Source: an uncultured bacterium (GTDB lineage: Bacteria > Cyanobacteriota > Vampirovibrionia > Gastranaerophilales > Gastranaerophilaceae). From it: DNA of 64,000 nt. Each line of letters opens with the position of its first letter. Positions within the stretch are counted from its first letter, which is position 1. Both the position numbers and the translations under genes were made by a program. The DNA lies in contig USFB01000005.1 in NCBI GenBank assembly GCA_900553895.1, forward strand, positions 1-64,000, given 5' to 3'. Below the pieces are notes generated by a model. It was not told the origin of the DNA. It made no database searches and worked only from the letters and a program-made list of their open reading frames with translations. Of the stretch, positions 15,464 through 24,395 are shown piece by piece.

Positions 15464-15706
15464 ATGTTTCCATTAGGTTTATTAGGTTTAGCTCTTTCTG
15501 CTTTTGCAGGGTATAAATATGCGCAGTCTAAAAAGAATAAAAATACTACTACTGCCACAACTGCTGACACAACAGCAACAACGGACAGTAACTCTCAATC
15601 AAAAGCACAAAACGTCTACAATTATTACACTAACGATTCCACAAACGGAAATACTTTGTTCAACGGACAAACTCAAAAGAAAAGAACTTTATTTGGAAAC
15701 GAATAA
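15464..15706 (+). CDS. Small phage protein with N-terminal membrane helix (80 aa)
   Basis: A TAGGAGGATAAAA ribosome site precedes the ATG. Residues 1-17 (MFPLGLLGLALSAFAGY) form a hydrophobic helix, followed by KYAQSKKNKN and a Thr/Ala/Asn-rich disordered tract. The last residues KKRTLFGNE resemble the C-terminus (VRKIFGN) of the next small gene. It lies in the packaging-to-portal interval where T7-like phages encode small accessory proteins. Function unknown. Confidence 0.6.
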   Translation: MFPLGLLGLALSAFAGYKYAQSKKNKNTTTATTADTTATTDSNSQSKAQNVYNYYTNDSTNGNTLFNGQTQKKRTLFGNE

Positions 15707-15720
15707 GAAAGGATTATAAA

Positions 15721-15900
15721 ATGTGCATATTTGGTTCTAAAAAACAAGTTGTTCAGTCTACACCTGATACAACAGCAGTAACGCAAGAAAAAGAAGAAGC
15801 TAAGAAAAAAGCAAGATTACTTGATACAAATGGCGAAAATAAAGGTGCGCAACTTCAAACCAATCAAGGACAATCAGTCAGAAAAATTTTCGGAAATTAA
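15721..15900 (+). CDS. Small phage structural-region protein (59 aa)
   Basis: A 59-codon frame with AAAGGATTATAAA before the ATG. Product begins MCIFGSKKQVVQST, a short N-terminus with the Cys-x-Phe style seen in small podovirus proteins near the portal. It continues through an Ala/Lys/Glu helix (EKEEAKKKARLL) and ends SVRKIFGN. The ending resembles that of the 80-residue neighbour, perhaps a shared docking tail. Function unknown. Confidence 0.6.
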   Translation: MCIFGSKKQVVQSTPDTTAVTQEKEEAKKKARLLDTNGENKGAQLQTNQGQSVRKIFGN

Positions 15901-15904
15901 AAAG

Positions 15905-16351
15905 ATGATTACAGTTGTAGATGTTACACAAGAGTATCTTGAATACGTTATTTGCAGGCTTAGAAAAGATGATGAACTGGAGATGATTTGTGAGTTTGGC
16001 GAAAATTATTTCACTCCGCTTATGAATATATGTTTAAGTCCGAATGTAAAAATAATGTTAGATAAAGACGGTTTCCCGATTGGTTTATTTGGAATCAGAG
16101 AAATTAGCAGTGGTTTAGGAATTGCCGAAGTTTGTTTATTAGTAACAGATGATTTCAAATTTCATCTAAAAGATTTTCTGATTCAAGCAAAAGAACAAAT
16201 AAACAAATGGCGTAAAAAATATTACAGGATAGAAAATCTTGTGTATAAACACAACACAAAAGCTTTGAGATGGTTAAAAATCTTAGGATTTAGTCTGAAA
16301 GAATATGACGATAAACGAATGTATTTTAGTTTACAAGGATTAAGAAAATGA
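15905..16351 (+). CDS. T7 Gp13-like protein, GNAT-fold
   Basis: About 148 residues from the ATG at 15905; the open frame extends to 15821 but that part overlaps the preceding small gene and is unlikely to be translated. The end of the protein, YKHNTKALRWLKILGF, is the characteristic last strand-helix of the acetyltransferase fold, and LLVTDDF fits the central strand. Proteins of this kind beside the portal correspond to T7 Gp13 (needed for virion assembly). Acetyltransferase activity should not be assumed. Overlaps the portal gene by 4 bases. Confidence 0.7.
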   Translation: MITVVDVTQEYLEYVICRLRKDDELEMICEFGENYFTPLMNICLSPNVKIMLDKDGFPIGLFGIREISSGLGIAEVCLLVTDDFKFHLKDFLIQAKEQINKWRKKYYRIENLVYKHNTKALRWLKILGFSLKEYDDKRMYFSLQGLRK

Positions 16352-18198
16352 ATATTGATAGAACAATTGACATCACAGAAAAAGAAGAAACACTTGTTTT
16401 AGAAAAATTTTCACAACTTAAAACCGAAAGACAAAAATATATTGCTCGTTGGAAAGATATTCAAAACTTTGTCGCTATTACTAATGAAGTTAATTCTGAA
16501 TTTGAAGATAATGAAAACAAAAACAAACAAAAAGATGTTTTCATTAATGACCCAACGGGGTTTATTTGTACTAACCAAGCAGGCGACTATCTCGCAGGTA
16601 TTTTATGGGGGCTTAATGCAATTACGCTTGAGCCTTCTGAATACTTAAAGCAAATCGCAAAAGGTGCTGATTTTTCAGAATTCTTCAAAAAAGCAACAAA
16701 AATTACACTGGACCAAATGAATTCTACTGATGCAGGGCTTAACTCAATTCTGAAATCTTATGCCTATGAACAATTTTCTTACGGTACATCAGGTATCGGA
16801 ACTTTTAAGAACAAAGGTTTTGAAGAACAACAAACTGATTGTTGTTTAACTTATAAGCCTTATGGTGTTTATAATTCATGTATTGATGAAGGTGCAAACT
16901 CAAAAATAAATGTCATTTACACCGTTTATAATTGGACACTGAATAAAATTATTGAAGAATTTTGTTTAGTTGATGGTGAATTTAACGAGGAAAATTTTAA
17001 AGCTTTACCGGATGATTTTAGAAATGCCTATAGTGCAGGACGACTAAATACAAAATTTAAAATTGTTTACGGAATTATGCCAAACAATTTTTACCGTATG
17101 TCTAAACGTGGTAAAGCAGGTGCAAAGTTTAAAGGTTACTGGTTTATTGAATCATCTAAAACTATTTTCAAAATTGATTATTTTAAGGAAATGCCTGTTG
17201 CAGTATGCAGATTTATTCGTGCAAATAATCAAATTTATGGTGAATCATCAGGTAGTTTGGCAATATCTTCTATTAAGTTATTGAACCACCTTAAAGGTGA
17301 CACTATCGACAACATAGAAAAAATAACGGACGCTCCGCTTGGTGTTGTTTCAGGCGCACTAGTTGCAGGAAATGTTATTAATCGTTCTGCCGGTTCTGTA
17401 ACAGTATTTAACCCACAAGCAAGTAACAGTGGACAAAGTCCAATTTTCCCAATCTCACAAGCAGGGGATATTTCTGCGGTAGTTAATTTTCTGCTTCCTG
17501 AACTTAAAAAAGATATTACAAATATTTTTAAAATTGACCAATTACTGGATTTTAACACGGCAACTCAAATGACTGCAACAGAATCAAGTTACAGAATGTC
17601 TATTAGAGGAAAATCTATAAATGGTATTCTATCGCAACAAAAAGCCGAATGTATTGAACCGCTTGTATTTAGGTCTATTTCCATAATACAAGATTGCGGA
17701 TTGTATGGTAAAGATTTAAACAAAATGCCTGAAATGACGGAAGAACAAATTGCAGAAAAACAAAGAGTGTTTGAAGCCAATGAGTTTATTCCGCAAGAAA
17801 TCGTAAAGTGTATTGATGACGGAAAAAGATGGTATAACATAAAATTCAACGGCGAACTTGAAAGACTTTGTAACGCTGAAATCTATGAAGCTTTTGGAAG
17901 ATTTTTACAATATTTGCAAGCTATTCTTCAAATTAAGCCTGAACTTGTAAACGCTCTGAATGATTATGACATCATCAGTTTAATTCAAGAAGTTTCAAAT
18001 CTTGCGAATAACAAATTGATTAAATCTAAAACTCAATATAACGAGATAATCAAACAAATTCAGGAAGCACAACAAGCACAAGCGGAAGCACAACAACAAT
18101 TAGCACAAGCCCAATACTTAGGACAAATAGCAAATGCCGATAAACAATCCGCAGACGCAGAAGAAAAAAGAAATGGAGTAAATCCGTATGAATTATAA
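16348..18198 (+). CDS. Portal (head-to-tail connector) protein, T7-like
   Basis: A 616-residue protein of the podovirus head-to-tail connecting family: ERQKYIARWKDIQNFVA near the start, CTNQAGDYLAGILWG (about 72-86), the clip/stem region with AVCRFIRANNQIYGESSG (about 285-302), and a long helical C-terminus with a Gln/Ala-rich barrel-like end (QEAQQAQAEAQQQLAQAQ). Twelve copies would form the portal ring for DNA entry and tail attachment. Size matches the family. Confidence 0.9.
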   Translation: MNIDRTIDITEKEETLVLEKFSQLKTERQKYIARWKDIQNFVAITNEVNSEFEDNENKNKQKDVFINDPTGFICTNQAGDYLAGILWGLNAITLEPSEYLKQIAKGADFSEFFKKATKITLDQMNSTDAGLNSILKSYAYEQFSYGTSGIGTFKNKGFEEQQTDCCLTYKPYGVYNSCIDEGANSKINVIYTVYNWTLNKIIEEFCLVDGEFNEENFKALPDDFRNAYSAGRLNTKFKIVYGIMPNNFYRMSKRGKAGAKFKGYWFIESSKTIFKIDYFKEMPVAVCRFIRANNQIYGESSGSLAISSIKLLNHLKGDTIDNIEKITDAPLGVVSGALVAGNVINRSAGSVTVFNPQASNSGQSPIFPISQAGDISAVVNFLLPELKKDITNIFKIDQLLDFNTATQMTATESSYRMSIRGKSINGILSQQKAECIEPLVFRSISIIQDCGLYGKDLNKMPEMTEEQIAEKQRVFEANEFIPQEIVKCIDDGKRWYNIKFNGELERLCNAEIYEAFGRFLQYLQAILQIKPELVNALNDYDIISLIQEVSNLANNKLIKSKTQYNEIIKQIQEAQQAQAEAQQQLAQAQYLGQIANADKQSADAEEKRNGVNPYEL

Positions 18199-18493
18199 TT
18201 CAATAACTAATGCTGAATTTATGCAACAAGAATTTGCAAGACAAAAAGAACAGCAAGAAATTGAGGATAAAAAAATTAAACAATTTTTTATTGATGCTTG
18301 CGAAAAAGAAGGTTTTAAGCTCTTACTCCAAATGATTAAAGATTTATCGCTTTGGGACAAAGTTGAAGAAAATATAGATGTCGGAATCCTTCAATATCAA
18401 CGTGGTAGACGTGATATGTGGCTTATCTTAAGAAATTATGTACCAAAAGATGTACTAGCACAAATTGAAATTTATAACAAATATAGAATGTAA
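18188..18493 (+). CDS. Bbp19-like phage protein (101 aa)
   Basis: Overlaps the portal gene by 11 bases. A charged helix (FARQKEQQEIEDKKIKQFF) is followed by the segment QYQRGRRDMWLILRNYVP and a final helix QIEIYNKYRM. This pattern, with RGRRDxWLxLR, is that of the small Bbp19-type proteins found after the portal gene in many podoviruses. Exact role unknown. Confidence 0.7.
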   Translation: MNYNSITNAEFMQQEFARQKEQQEIEDKKIKQFFIDACEKEGFKLLLQMIKDLSLWDKVEENIDVGILQYQRGRRDMWLILRNYVPKDVLAQIEIYNKYRM

Positions 18494-18513
18494 TCATAAA
18501 AGAAAGGAGAATT

Positions 18514-19383
18514 ATGGAAGACGAAAATTTCCAAAATAGTTCAACAGAAGGTGGGAGTGATACCGGTGTAAATAATGATGGTGGCAATTTGCAAACCGAA
18601 ACAGATTTTTCAGTGCCGGATGAATACAAAGACCGTGGTTGGGCTAGATGTTTTGAAGGTAAAACGGGTGAGGATTTAAAAGCTGAATTATTTAAAAGTT
18701 ATGATAATTCACAAAGTTTAATCGGGAAAAAAGTAGAAGATTACCTTGCAACAACTGATTTGAAACAATTAAGCAATTATGAAGAAATCAAAAAGAATTT
18801 ATCAAATCAGCTTGTGCCAGAGTTGCAAGTTCCAGAAAATGCAAGTGATTATGGATTAGGCGATGTAATTAAAGATGCATTGGGTGACGATATTAACTAT
18901 GCACAAAATGGTATAGATAGTTTTCAAGATACTTTTAAAAACTTAGGTATTTCAAAGGAACAAGGACAAGGTGTTATGAAAGCCTATGTTGATTATCAGG
19001 TTCAAGAATTCCAAAAATATACTGATGCAGATGAGTTGGAAAACAACATAAACGCAATGTTTAAAGGGAACGCAGAGCAAAGAGGACAGTGCGAAACTCT
19101 GATAAAGGAATTTCTACCGCAAGAAGACCAAAAATTTATTCAAGACACAATGCCAAATGCTGTAGTAGAAATGTTCTACAAGGTCGCAAAAGGTTTGCTT
19201 GATAAGTACGATTACAAGGAAGGTTCTGCAAATTTGAATAATTCAAGTATGAAAATGACCGACGCTCAAAAGAACGCAGAATATGACAGAATTTCAAAAG
19301 AACTTGAAGAATTAAGTCATAGACCACACAAAGCCGAAGAAAAACAAGCTTTAGTTAATCAGTTACAAAAGATTTTTAGTTAA
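18514..19383 (+). CDS. Probable capsid assembly scaffold protein
   Basis: A 289-residue acidic protein without Cys-rich or enzymatic motifs. It has a disordered N-terminus (Ser/Gly/Asn-rich), the phrase VPDEYKDRGWARCFEG followed by DLKAELFKSYDNSQSLIGKK common in phage scaffolds, an Asp/Gln-rich helical middle, and a C-terminal helix KELEELSHRPHKAEEKQ. Position between portal and capsid genes and composition agree with T7 Gp9-type scaffolds. An AAGGAGAATT ribosome site suggests high expression. Confidence 0.75.
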   Translation: MEDENFQNSSTEGGSDTGVNNDGGNLQTETDFSVPDEYKDRGWARCFEGKTGEDLKAELFKSYDNSQSLIGKKVEDYLATTDLKQLSNYEEIKKNLSNQLVPELQVPENASDYGLGDVIKDALGDDINYAQNGIDSFQDTFKNLGISKEQGQGVMKAYVDYQVQEFQKYTDADELENNINAMFKGNAEQRGQCETLIKEFLPQEDQKFIQDTMPNAVVEMFYKVAKGLLDKYDYKEGSANLNNSSMKMTDAQKNAEYDRISKELEELSHRPHKAEEKQALVNQLQKIFS

Positions 19384-19394
19384 AAGGAGTAATA

Positions 19395-20105
19395 ATGTTA
19401 GAAGTAAAAATTGAAGGAATTTATGAATCAGACGTTGGTTCAGGTCAGAAAAAATTTAAACCTTTTGAATACACTTACAAAACTGCAAGAATTAATCCAA
19501 AAGGTTTATTTACACACGCTTTAAGAAGACACGCACCTTATTTAATTCAAAAAGATAAAAAGAACTCAAATATATTATTTTCAAGAATTAAATCTTTGAA
19601 CATCAGTAACATAAAAACTCTTGATGAAGAATGTTATTTGGAAGGAAAAAATATTGCAGAATTAAGTGACTGGGAAATCCAAGATTTAGCTTGTCTATAT
19701 GATTTGTATGAAATTCCGCTACACGGAGTTTGTCCGTTACCGGAACTTAGAGAAAAAGCAATGCTAGCTTATTTGGAACACGTATTAAAAGTTCCAATGA
19801 AAACTACAAAAGAAAAAGATGCTTTAGACTTCTTTGAAAAAGACGAAGACGGAACATATAAATTTAAACCGGAAGGTTTAAACTTGCCAATCAAAATCTA
19901 CGATAGTTTGATTGAGAAAAAACAAGGTGTCGTAAAGAAAAAAGATATTGGTTATTTTATCAAGCAGGCAGGTTTAAATGTTGCCAATGGAATTTTGAAT
20001 ATGACAGGAAATCCAACTGTTGATACCGTAGGTGAAGGAAGTTCTGACGAGGGCAAAAGCGGTAATGAATTCCCATCAGGCAATGACCTTTTGGGTGGGG
20101 AGTAG
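19395..20105 (+). CDS. Phage morphogenesis-region protein of unknown function (236 aa)
   Basis: Lies between scaffold and capsid. N-terminal part beta-like (EVKIEGIYESDVGSGQKKF), central helical part with EIQDLACLYDLYEIPLHG, and a disordered Gly/Ser/Glu-rich tail (DEGKSGNEFPSGNDLLGGE). No family recognised; a head-associated or assembly function is suggested by its place and good ribosome site (AAAGGAGTAATA). Confidence 0.6.
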   Translation: MLEVKIEGIYESDVGSGQKKFKPFEYTYKTARINPKGLFTHALRRHAPYLIQKDKKNSNILFSRIKSLNISNIKTLDEECYLEGKNIAELSDWEIQDLACLYDLYEIPLHGVCPLPELREKAMLAYLEHVLKVPMKTTKEKDALDFFEKDEDGTYKFKPEGLNLPIKIYDSLIEKKQGVVKKKDIGYFIKQAGLNVANGILNMTGNPTVDTVGEGSSDEGKSGNEFPSGNDLLGGE

Positions 20106-20231
20106 GAATAACCGAGAACGGCTCTGAAAACCACAAAATCTAAACAAAAACTTTCATTATAAATCCTGCGTAAGTGGGGCAATTTTTAAGGAAAGTAGCA
20201 GTAACACACAAAAAAAGAAAGGAAAACGCAA

Positions 20232-21170
20232 ATGGCTAACACAATGGCAGATTTGACAAATGCCAACTTAGACCAAGCGAAATTGCTACTTTTTGAAAAA
20301 AACTTTTACAGAGTAGCAACTCAAAAGGATACTAAGTTGCTCAATACTCCTGCTATCAAACACATGGATATCAAGGGTATTTCTAACATGTCCAGAATGA
20401 AAGGTAACGACCTTATTGAAGTAACATCAGAAGGTCGCAATCCGGACAAAAAGTATGCGGATATTGATAACGATAACAGACGTTCTGTTGCAAGAAGATT
20501 TACAAGAACTTATCTTGTTGATTCTTATGACAAAGCCGTTCAGTTAATCACCGACCCGACATCCGATTTGTTCGAAAACTTGAAAGATGCAAAAAACAGA
20601 ATGACTGATAAATGTATTTGTGATTCTGCAATTGCTTCCGTAACTATTGGTGCTCCTGACGTAGCAGGAACCGTTAAAACAGCTGCAGAAGATGGTGTTG
20701 AAACAATTGACGGTACCAGCAAATTTGATTATGCAACGGTTATTTCACCTGCAATTACAACATTTACTAACAATTATATTGATTGTTCAGCCGGTGTTAC
20801 ACTTGCTTTGTCAGGTGTTGAAAATCAATGCTTAAGAGATGATGACAAGTATATGAATGCTTTCTATTCTTCTCAACATACAGTTGATACAGGAAAAATT
20901 ACAAACGCATCAGGTTTTAATGTTGTTACTTTCGCAGGTTCTGTAAATGGCGGTAAAACTATAAATAATCCTGTTTTACCTGAAAATACAGGCACACGTT
21001 CTAACTTATTACTAGCTCCTAATGCAATTGCTTTTGCAGTTGAAATTGGTAAGCTTGCTTGTGAACCTTCTCCTACAAAAGTAAATTCTTGGGAAATTAC
21101 TATTGATATGTGGGTTAAGGCGGTTAGAACAGAAGGTGCAAGAGTTATTATCTTGAAATCTACAATCTAA
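20232..21170 (+). CDS. Major capsid protein
   Basis: A 312-residue capsid protein. Landmarks: a helical N-arm (LTNANLDQAKLLLFEKNFYR), a beta-rich E-loop-like region with EVTSEGRNPDKKYADID, and a Gly/Ala/Thr-rich P-domain with CSAGVTLALSGVENQCL and a final strand ARVIILKST. It matches the HK97-fold capsid type found in T7-like podoviruses of gut bacteria. It has an AAAGGAAAACGCA ribosome site and is followed at once by a strong terminator, as expected for the most highly expressed virion gene. Confidence 0.88.
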   Translation: MANTMADLTNANLDQAKLLLFEKNFYRVATQKDTKLLNTPAIKHMDIKGISNMSRMKGNDLIEVTSEGRNPDKKYADIDNDNRRSVARRFTRTYLVDSYDKAVQLITDPTSDLFENLKDAKNRMTDKCICDSAIASVTIGAPDVAGTVKTAAEDGVETIDGTSKFDYATVISPAITTFTNNYIDCSAGVTLALSGVENQCLRDDDKYMNAFYSSQHTVDTGKITNASGFNVVTFAGSVNGGKTINNPVLPENTGTRSNLLLAPNAIAFAVEIGKLACEPSPTKVNSWEITIDMWVKAVRTEGARVIILKSTI

Positions 21171-21179
21171 CGGATATAG

Positions 21180-21218
21180 AAAAAAGAGGAATATTGGAAA
21201 ACCGTATTCCTCTTTTTT
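21180..21218. terminator. Strong intrinsic terminator after the capsid gene
   Basis: AAAAAAGAGGAATA (21180-21193) is perfectly complementary to TATTCCTCTTTTTT (21205-21218), giving a 14-bp stem with the T-tract built in. The loop can add GG/CC pairs. It starts ten bases after the capsid stop and would limit read-through into the tail genes, raising capsid relative to tail expression. Confidence 0.85.
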
Positions 21219-21243
21219 ATGAAAATTAAGAGTGAGTATAATT

Positions 21244-21855
21244 ATGATTGAATCAGATGTTAATATATGTAATTTGGCACTAGACCATCTTAATCAACAA
21301 AGTATTACATCATTAGATGAAAATACAAAAGCTTCTAAAAAGTGCAAGCAATGGTATGATTTGACAAGAAAATCTTTGTTGATGAATCTTAATGCAAGCT
21401 TTTCTATTGCTCGTGCAGTATTACCGGAAATAAAAGATTTTGTTCCGATTTACGGTTATGAAAAAGCCTTTGCCATTCCTAAAGATTGTTTGCAGATTTT
21501 AAATCTCGGAAGTCCTTTAGATGATGAACTTTATCAAATCGAAGAGAATTATTTTTATTGTGATAAAAAAGTCGAAAATGTAAAAATCCGATATATAAAA
21601 GATGTTAAAGATGTAACAAAATTTGATGCGGAATTTATTGAACTGTTAGCTCTTGCGTTAGCTGAAGCAATATGTGTACCTCTTACAGAAGATTTAGAAA
21701 AAAGAAATATGTTGCGTCAACTTAAAAAAGAAAAATATATTGAATGTTCTACGAAGTATGGCAGAGATAACAGGATTACTGTTATTAATAAACCACGTTA
21801 CAGGGAAGCAAAAGTTTTCCCTGAAATATTAAATAGTAATTATCAGTTGAGGTAA
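21244..21855 (+). CDS. Tail tubular protein A-like (T7 Gp11-type)
   Basis: About 203 residues from ATG 21244. A GTG twelve bases earlier is in frame but less likely. The N-terminus ESDVNICNLALDHLNQQSI is the classic start of podovirus tail tubular A / head-completion adaptors (NxAL...LGxxxI pattern). It continues through KKCKQWYDLTRKSLLMNL and FAIPKDCLQILNLG, all family landmarks. It would form the ring between portal and nozzle. Confidence 0.85.
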   Translation: MIESDVNICNLALDHLNQQSITSLDENTKASKKCKQWYDLTRKSLLMNLNASFSIARAVLPEIKDFVPIYGYEKAFAIPKDCLQILNLGSPLDDELYQIEENYFYCDKKVENVKIRYIKDVKDVTKFDAEFIELLALALAEAICVPLTEDLEKRNMLRQLKKEKYIECSTKYGRDNRITVINKPRYREAKVFPEILNSNYQLR

Positions 21856-21862
21856 TTTAATA

Positions 21863-23956
21863 ATGAGAACTTCTTTACCGTTTAATAATTTTTCGTCAGG
21901 GCAAATTGATAGAGCTTTAAAAGGTCGCGTTGATATTCCATTGTATCAACACGGACATGAAATCTCTGAAAACTTTTGCGAAACAATAAAAGGAGATGTT
22001 TTTTATAGAACCGGGTTTAAATTTATTAGTGAGATTGGTGACGCTTCACTTTATGAATTTAAGTTTAATCAAGAGCAATCATATCTTCTTGTTTTCCGAA
22101 TTAAATATATTGAGTTTTGGTCATATAATATTGATGGCGAATTTGTACAAGTTTTAAATGACGATGGGACACCGCTTCAAGTTACGCACCCTTATGGTAC
22201 AGAAGTTAAAAATCTTTGCATGGCGCAAAATTGTGATGTTATGTATATAACACACTTGTACGGCAATTATCCTGAAATGCAGTTAAAAAGGAAAGCGTCT
22301 AACAAATTTGTTTTAGAAGAAACAAAATTTACAAACACCGGAACTGCAAGCCTATCAAACAACCCTAATACAAATCACGGTTGCCCTTGCACTTGTTCGT
22401 TTTATGAAAACAGGCTTGACAGGTGTTCTTCATCAAAATACTATACTTATCTTTATGGTTCAAAAGGTGCAGATTACAATAATATTACTGTTGGTACAAA
22501 CACAAATGACGGTTTTCAATTTGACCTTGCGGAATCCAACTCAAAAGCTTTGTGGTTGATTTCAGGAGCAAACAGTTTGCTTGTCGGAACAGCTGAGGGT
22601 GTATTAACAGTAAACGGCGGTAGTGTTACAACAGCAATCACTCCGGAAGATATATCTGCAAAACTTTCTTGTCGTGATGGTTGCGGAGCTGTTCAACCTG
22701 TAAGAAAAGATAATTTTGTGTTCTATGTTTCTGCAAATGGCAGAAAATTGTTCATGTTTGAATATGATGTTTTGTTAGAACAATTCAAGGCAACAAATCT
22801 TTCCAAAGGTAATTATGAAATTACAAAAGGTGGAATTACAAAAATTGTTTATAAAAACGACCAATTCGATTTTATGTATGCAGTTTGTAATGGAAACCTT
22901 TTACAAATTTGTTTTTCAAATGATGAATCAGTTAATGCTTGGTCAGTTCTAAAAACAAAAGGAAAAATTCAAGATATATGTGCCGTAACACGCCCTGACG
23001 GTAATCAAGATTTGTTTGCAAAAATCAGACGTGAAATAAACGGTATAACAAGATACTATCTTGAATTATTAACCGACATTGTTGAATTCCCACGTTTTGA
23101 AGATTTTGTATCAGAAATTCCTGATAATGTAGATGATGTTGAACTTCTTAATTTAAAAAAGAATGATGAATATGCTTTTAATAGAGCGGTAGCAGAAACT
23201 CTAAGAAAATGTAATCATTTAGATTGTTCAGCTGAATATTCAGGATTACAAAAAAATACAATTATATATGATGCGGAAAAAGGTTCAATTATAGCTGAAA
23301 ATGACATTTTTAGGGATGAAGATATTGGAAGACGTATTTGGTTTAAATCTATAACCGGTAGAGAATACGGGATTTTTGATATTACAAAATTTGTTTCAGC
23401 AAAAGAAGTTGGTGTGCAAAAGTTGCTTGAACCTTCAAGCAATTCAGCTTCTGAATGGTATTTATCTGCAACTACTTTTTCGGGTTTAGAACACTTAGAA
23501 GGTGAAACTGTTGCGGTCGTCGGTAACGGCGGTTACATCGGGGATTTTAAAGTTAAAGATGGCTGTGTTGATATTGCTTCTGCAAACACTAACAAAGTTG
23601 GTTCTGCTGTTATCGGTTTAAGATACAAAGGGGTTTTAAAAAGTCCTAACCTTGGTATGGCACTTCAAACAAATCAAACTTACACAAGTATGAAAAATAT
23701 ATATTCAATAATTTTGAAATTAAGTTTTTCTGCGGGCGGTAAAGTCGGAGATAGTTTGTATAATTTAGAAACCGTACAAGATTTTAACCCCGAAGGTTTA
23801 TTTGATACTCCACCACTTCCTATGGATAGTGACAAAGAAATTTTGTGTAATGGTAAGTCAGAAAAAGAAAAACATTACTTTGTCGTTCAAGATGAACCGT
23901 TACCGTTTACAATCGCAATGATTGTACCAAAGTATACACACATTGTTAGAGATTAG
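21863..23956 (+). CDS. Tail tubular protein B-like (tail nozzle)
   Basis: A 697-residue protein starting FNNFSSGQIDRALKGRVDIP, a typical opening of podovirus tail nozzle proteins, followed by DVFYRTGFKFISEIG. The rest is mainly beta with many Gly and aromatic turns (for example NGGYIGDFKVKDG), consistent with stacked beta-propeller blades. Placed directly after the tubular A gene, as in T7-like phages. Confidence 0.85.
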   Translation: MRTSLPFNNFSSGQIDRALKGRVDIPLYQHGHEISENFCETIKGDVFYRTGFKFISEIGDASLYEFKFNQEQSYLLVFRIKYIEFWSYNIDGEFVQVLNDDGTPLQVTHPYGTEVKNLCMAQNCDVMYITHLYGNYPEMQLKRKASNKFVLEETKFTNTGTASLSNNPNTNHGCPCTCSFYENRLDRCSSSKYYTYLYGSKGADYNNITVGTNTNDGFQFDLAESNSKALWLISGANSLLVGTAEGVLTVNGGSVTTAITPEDISAKLSCRDGCGAVQPVRKDNFVFYVSANGRKLFMFEYDVLLEQFKATNLSKGNYEITKGGITKIVYKNDQFDFMYAVCNGNLLQICFSNDESVNAWSVLKTKGKIQDICAVTRPDGNQDLFAKIRREINGITRYYLELLTDIVEFPRFEDFVSEIPDNVDDVELLNLKKNDEYAFNRAVAETLRKCNHLDCSAEYSGLQKNTIIYDAEKGSIIAENDIFRDEDIGRRIWFKSITGREYGIFDITKFVSAKEVGVQKLLEPSSNSASEWYLSATTFSGLEHLEGETVAVVGNGGYIGDFKVKDGCVDIASANTNKVGSAVIGLRYKGVLKSPNLGMALQTNQTYTSMKNIYSIILKLSFSAGGKVGDSLYNLETVQDFNPEGLFDTPPLPMDSDKEILCNGKSEKEKHYFVVQDEPLPFTIAMIVPKYTHIVRD

Positions 23957-23970
23957 GAAAGGGAAAAAAT

Positions 23971-24381
23971 ATGTGGTTAGCTATAGCTTCTGCGATTGCT
24001 TCATTAGTAGGCAATACTGTTTCAACTTACCAAAATATAAAAGAAAACAAAAAACAGGCTAAAGAAATTGCACAGCAATATCAGGAAAAAGCGGACGCCA
24101 GAGCAAGAGAAGCAAAAGCTTTGATGTCGCAACAAAAAACATCTTTCTTAAAAGGTGGCGTTTATTTTGATACAGGTTCTGCAAATGAAGTAATCAATGA
24201 AACTTATGATACATACCAAAAAGATTTGCAAGCAATGAATCTTGATTCAACAATTGCACAAAACCGTTTAATCAGAAGCGGAAAAACCGCTTTTTGGAAC
24301 TATTTGGCAAACCCATTGGGAAGCAGTGGAACAAGCGCGCTGGGTAGTGTTTTTCAACAAAAAGGTGCAATAGGTAAATAA
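23971..24381 (+). CDS. Internal virion protein, T7 Gp14-like position (136 aa)
   Basis: N-terminal hydrophobic helix (WLAIASAIASLVGNTVS), then a helical Lys/Gln/Ala region (EIAQQYQEKADARAREAKAL) and a Gly/Ser/Ala-rich C-terminus. Size, composition and place between the nozzle and two larger internal proteins match the smallest core protein of T7-like phages, which is ejected first and inserts in the outer membrane. Sequence similarity to Gp14 is not evident by eye. Confidence 0.65.
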   Translation: MWLAIASAIASLVGNTVSTYQNIKENKKQAKEIAQQYQEKADARAREAKALMSQQKTSFLKGGVYFDTGSANEVINETYDTYQKDLQAMNLDSTIAQNRLIRSGKTAFWNYLANPLGSSGTSALGSVFQQKGAIGK

Positions 24382-24395
24382 TAAGGATTAACAAA

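Noticed and set aside
15821..15904. N-terminal extension of the Gp13-like protein (MIQMAKIKVRNF...)
   Set aside because: It overlaps the end of the 59-residue gene in another frame; the family-like part starts at the ATG at 15905.
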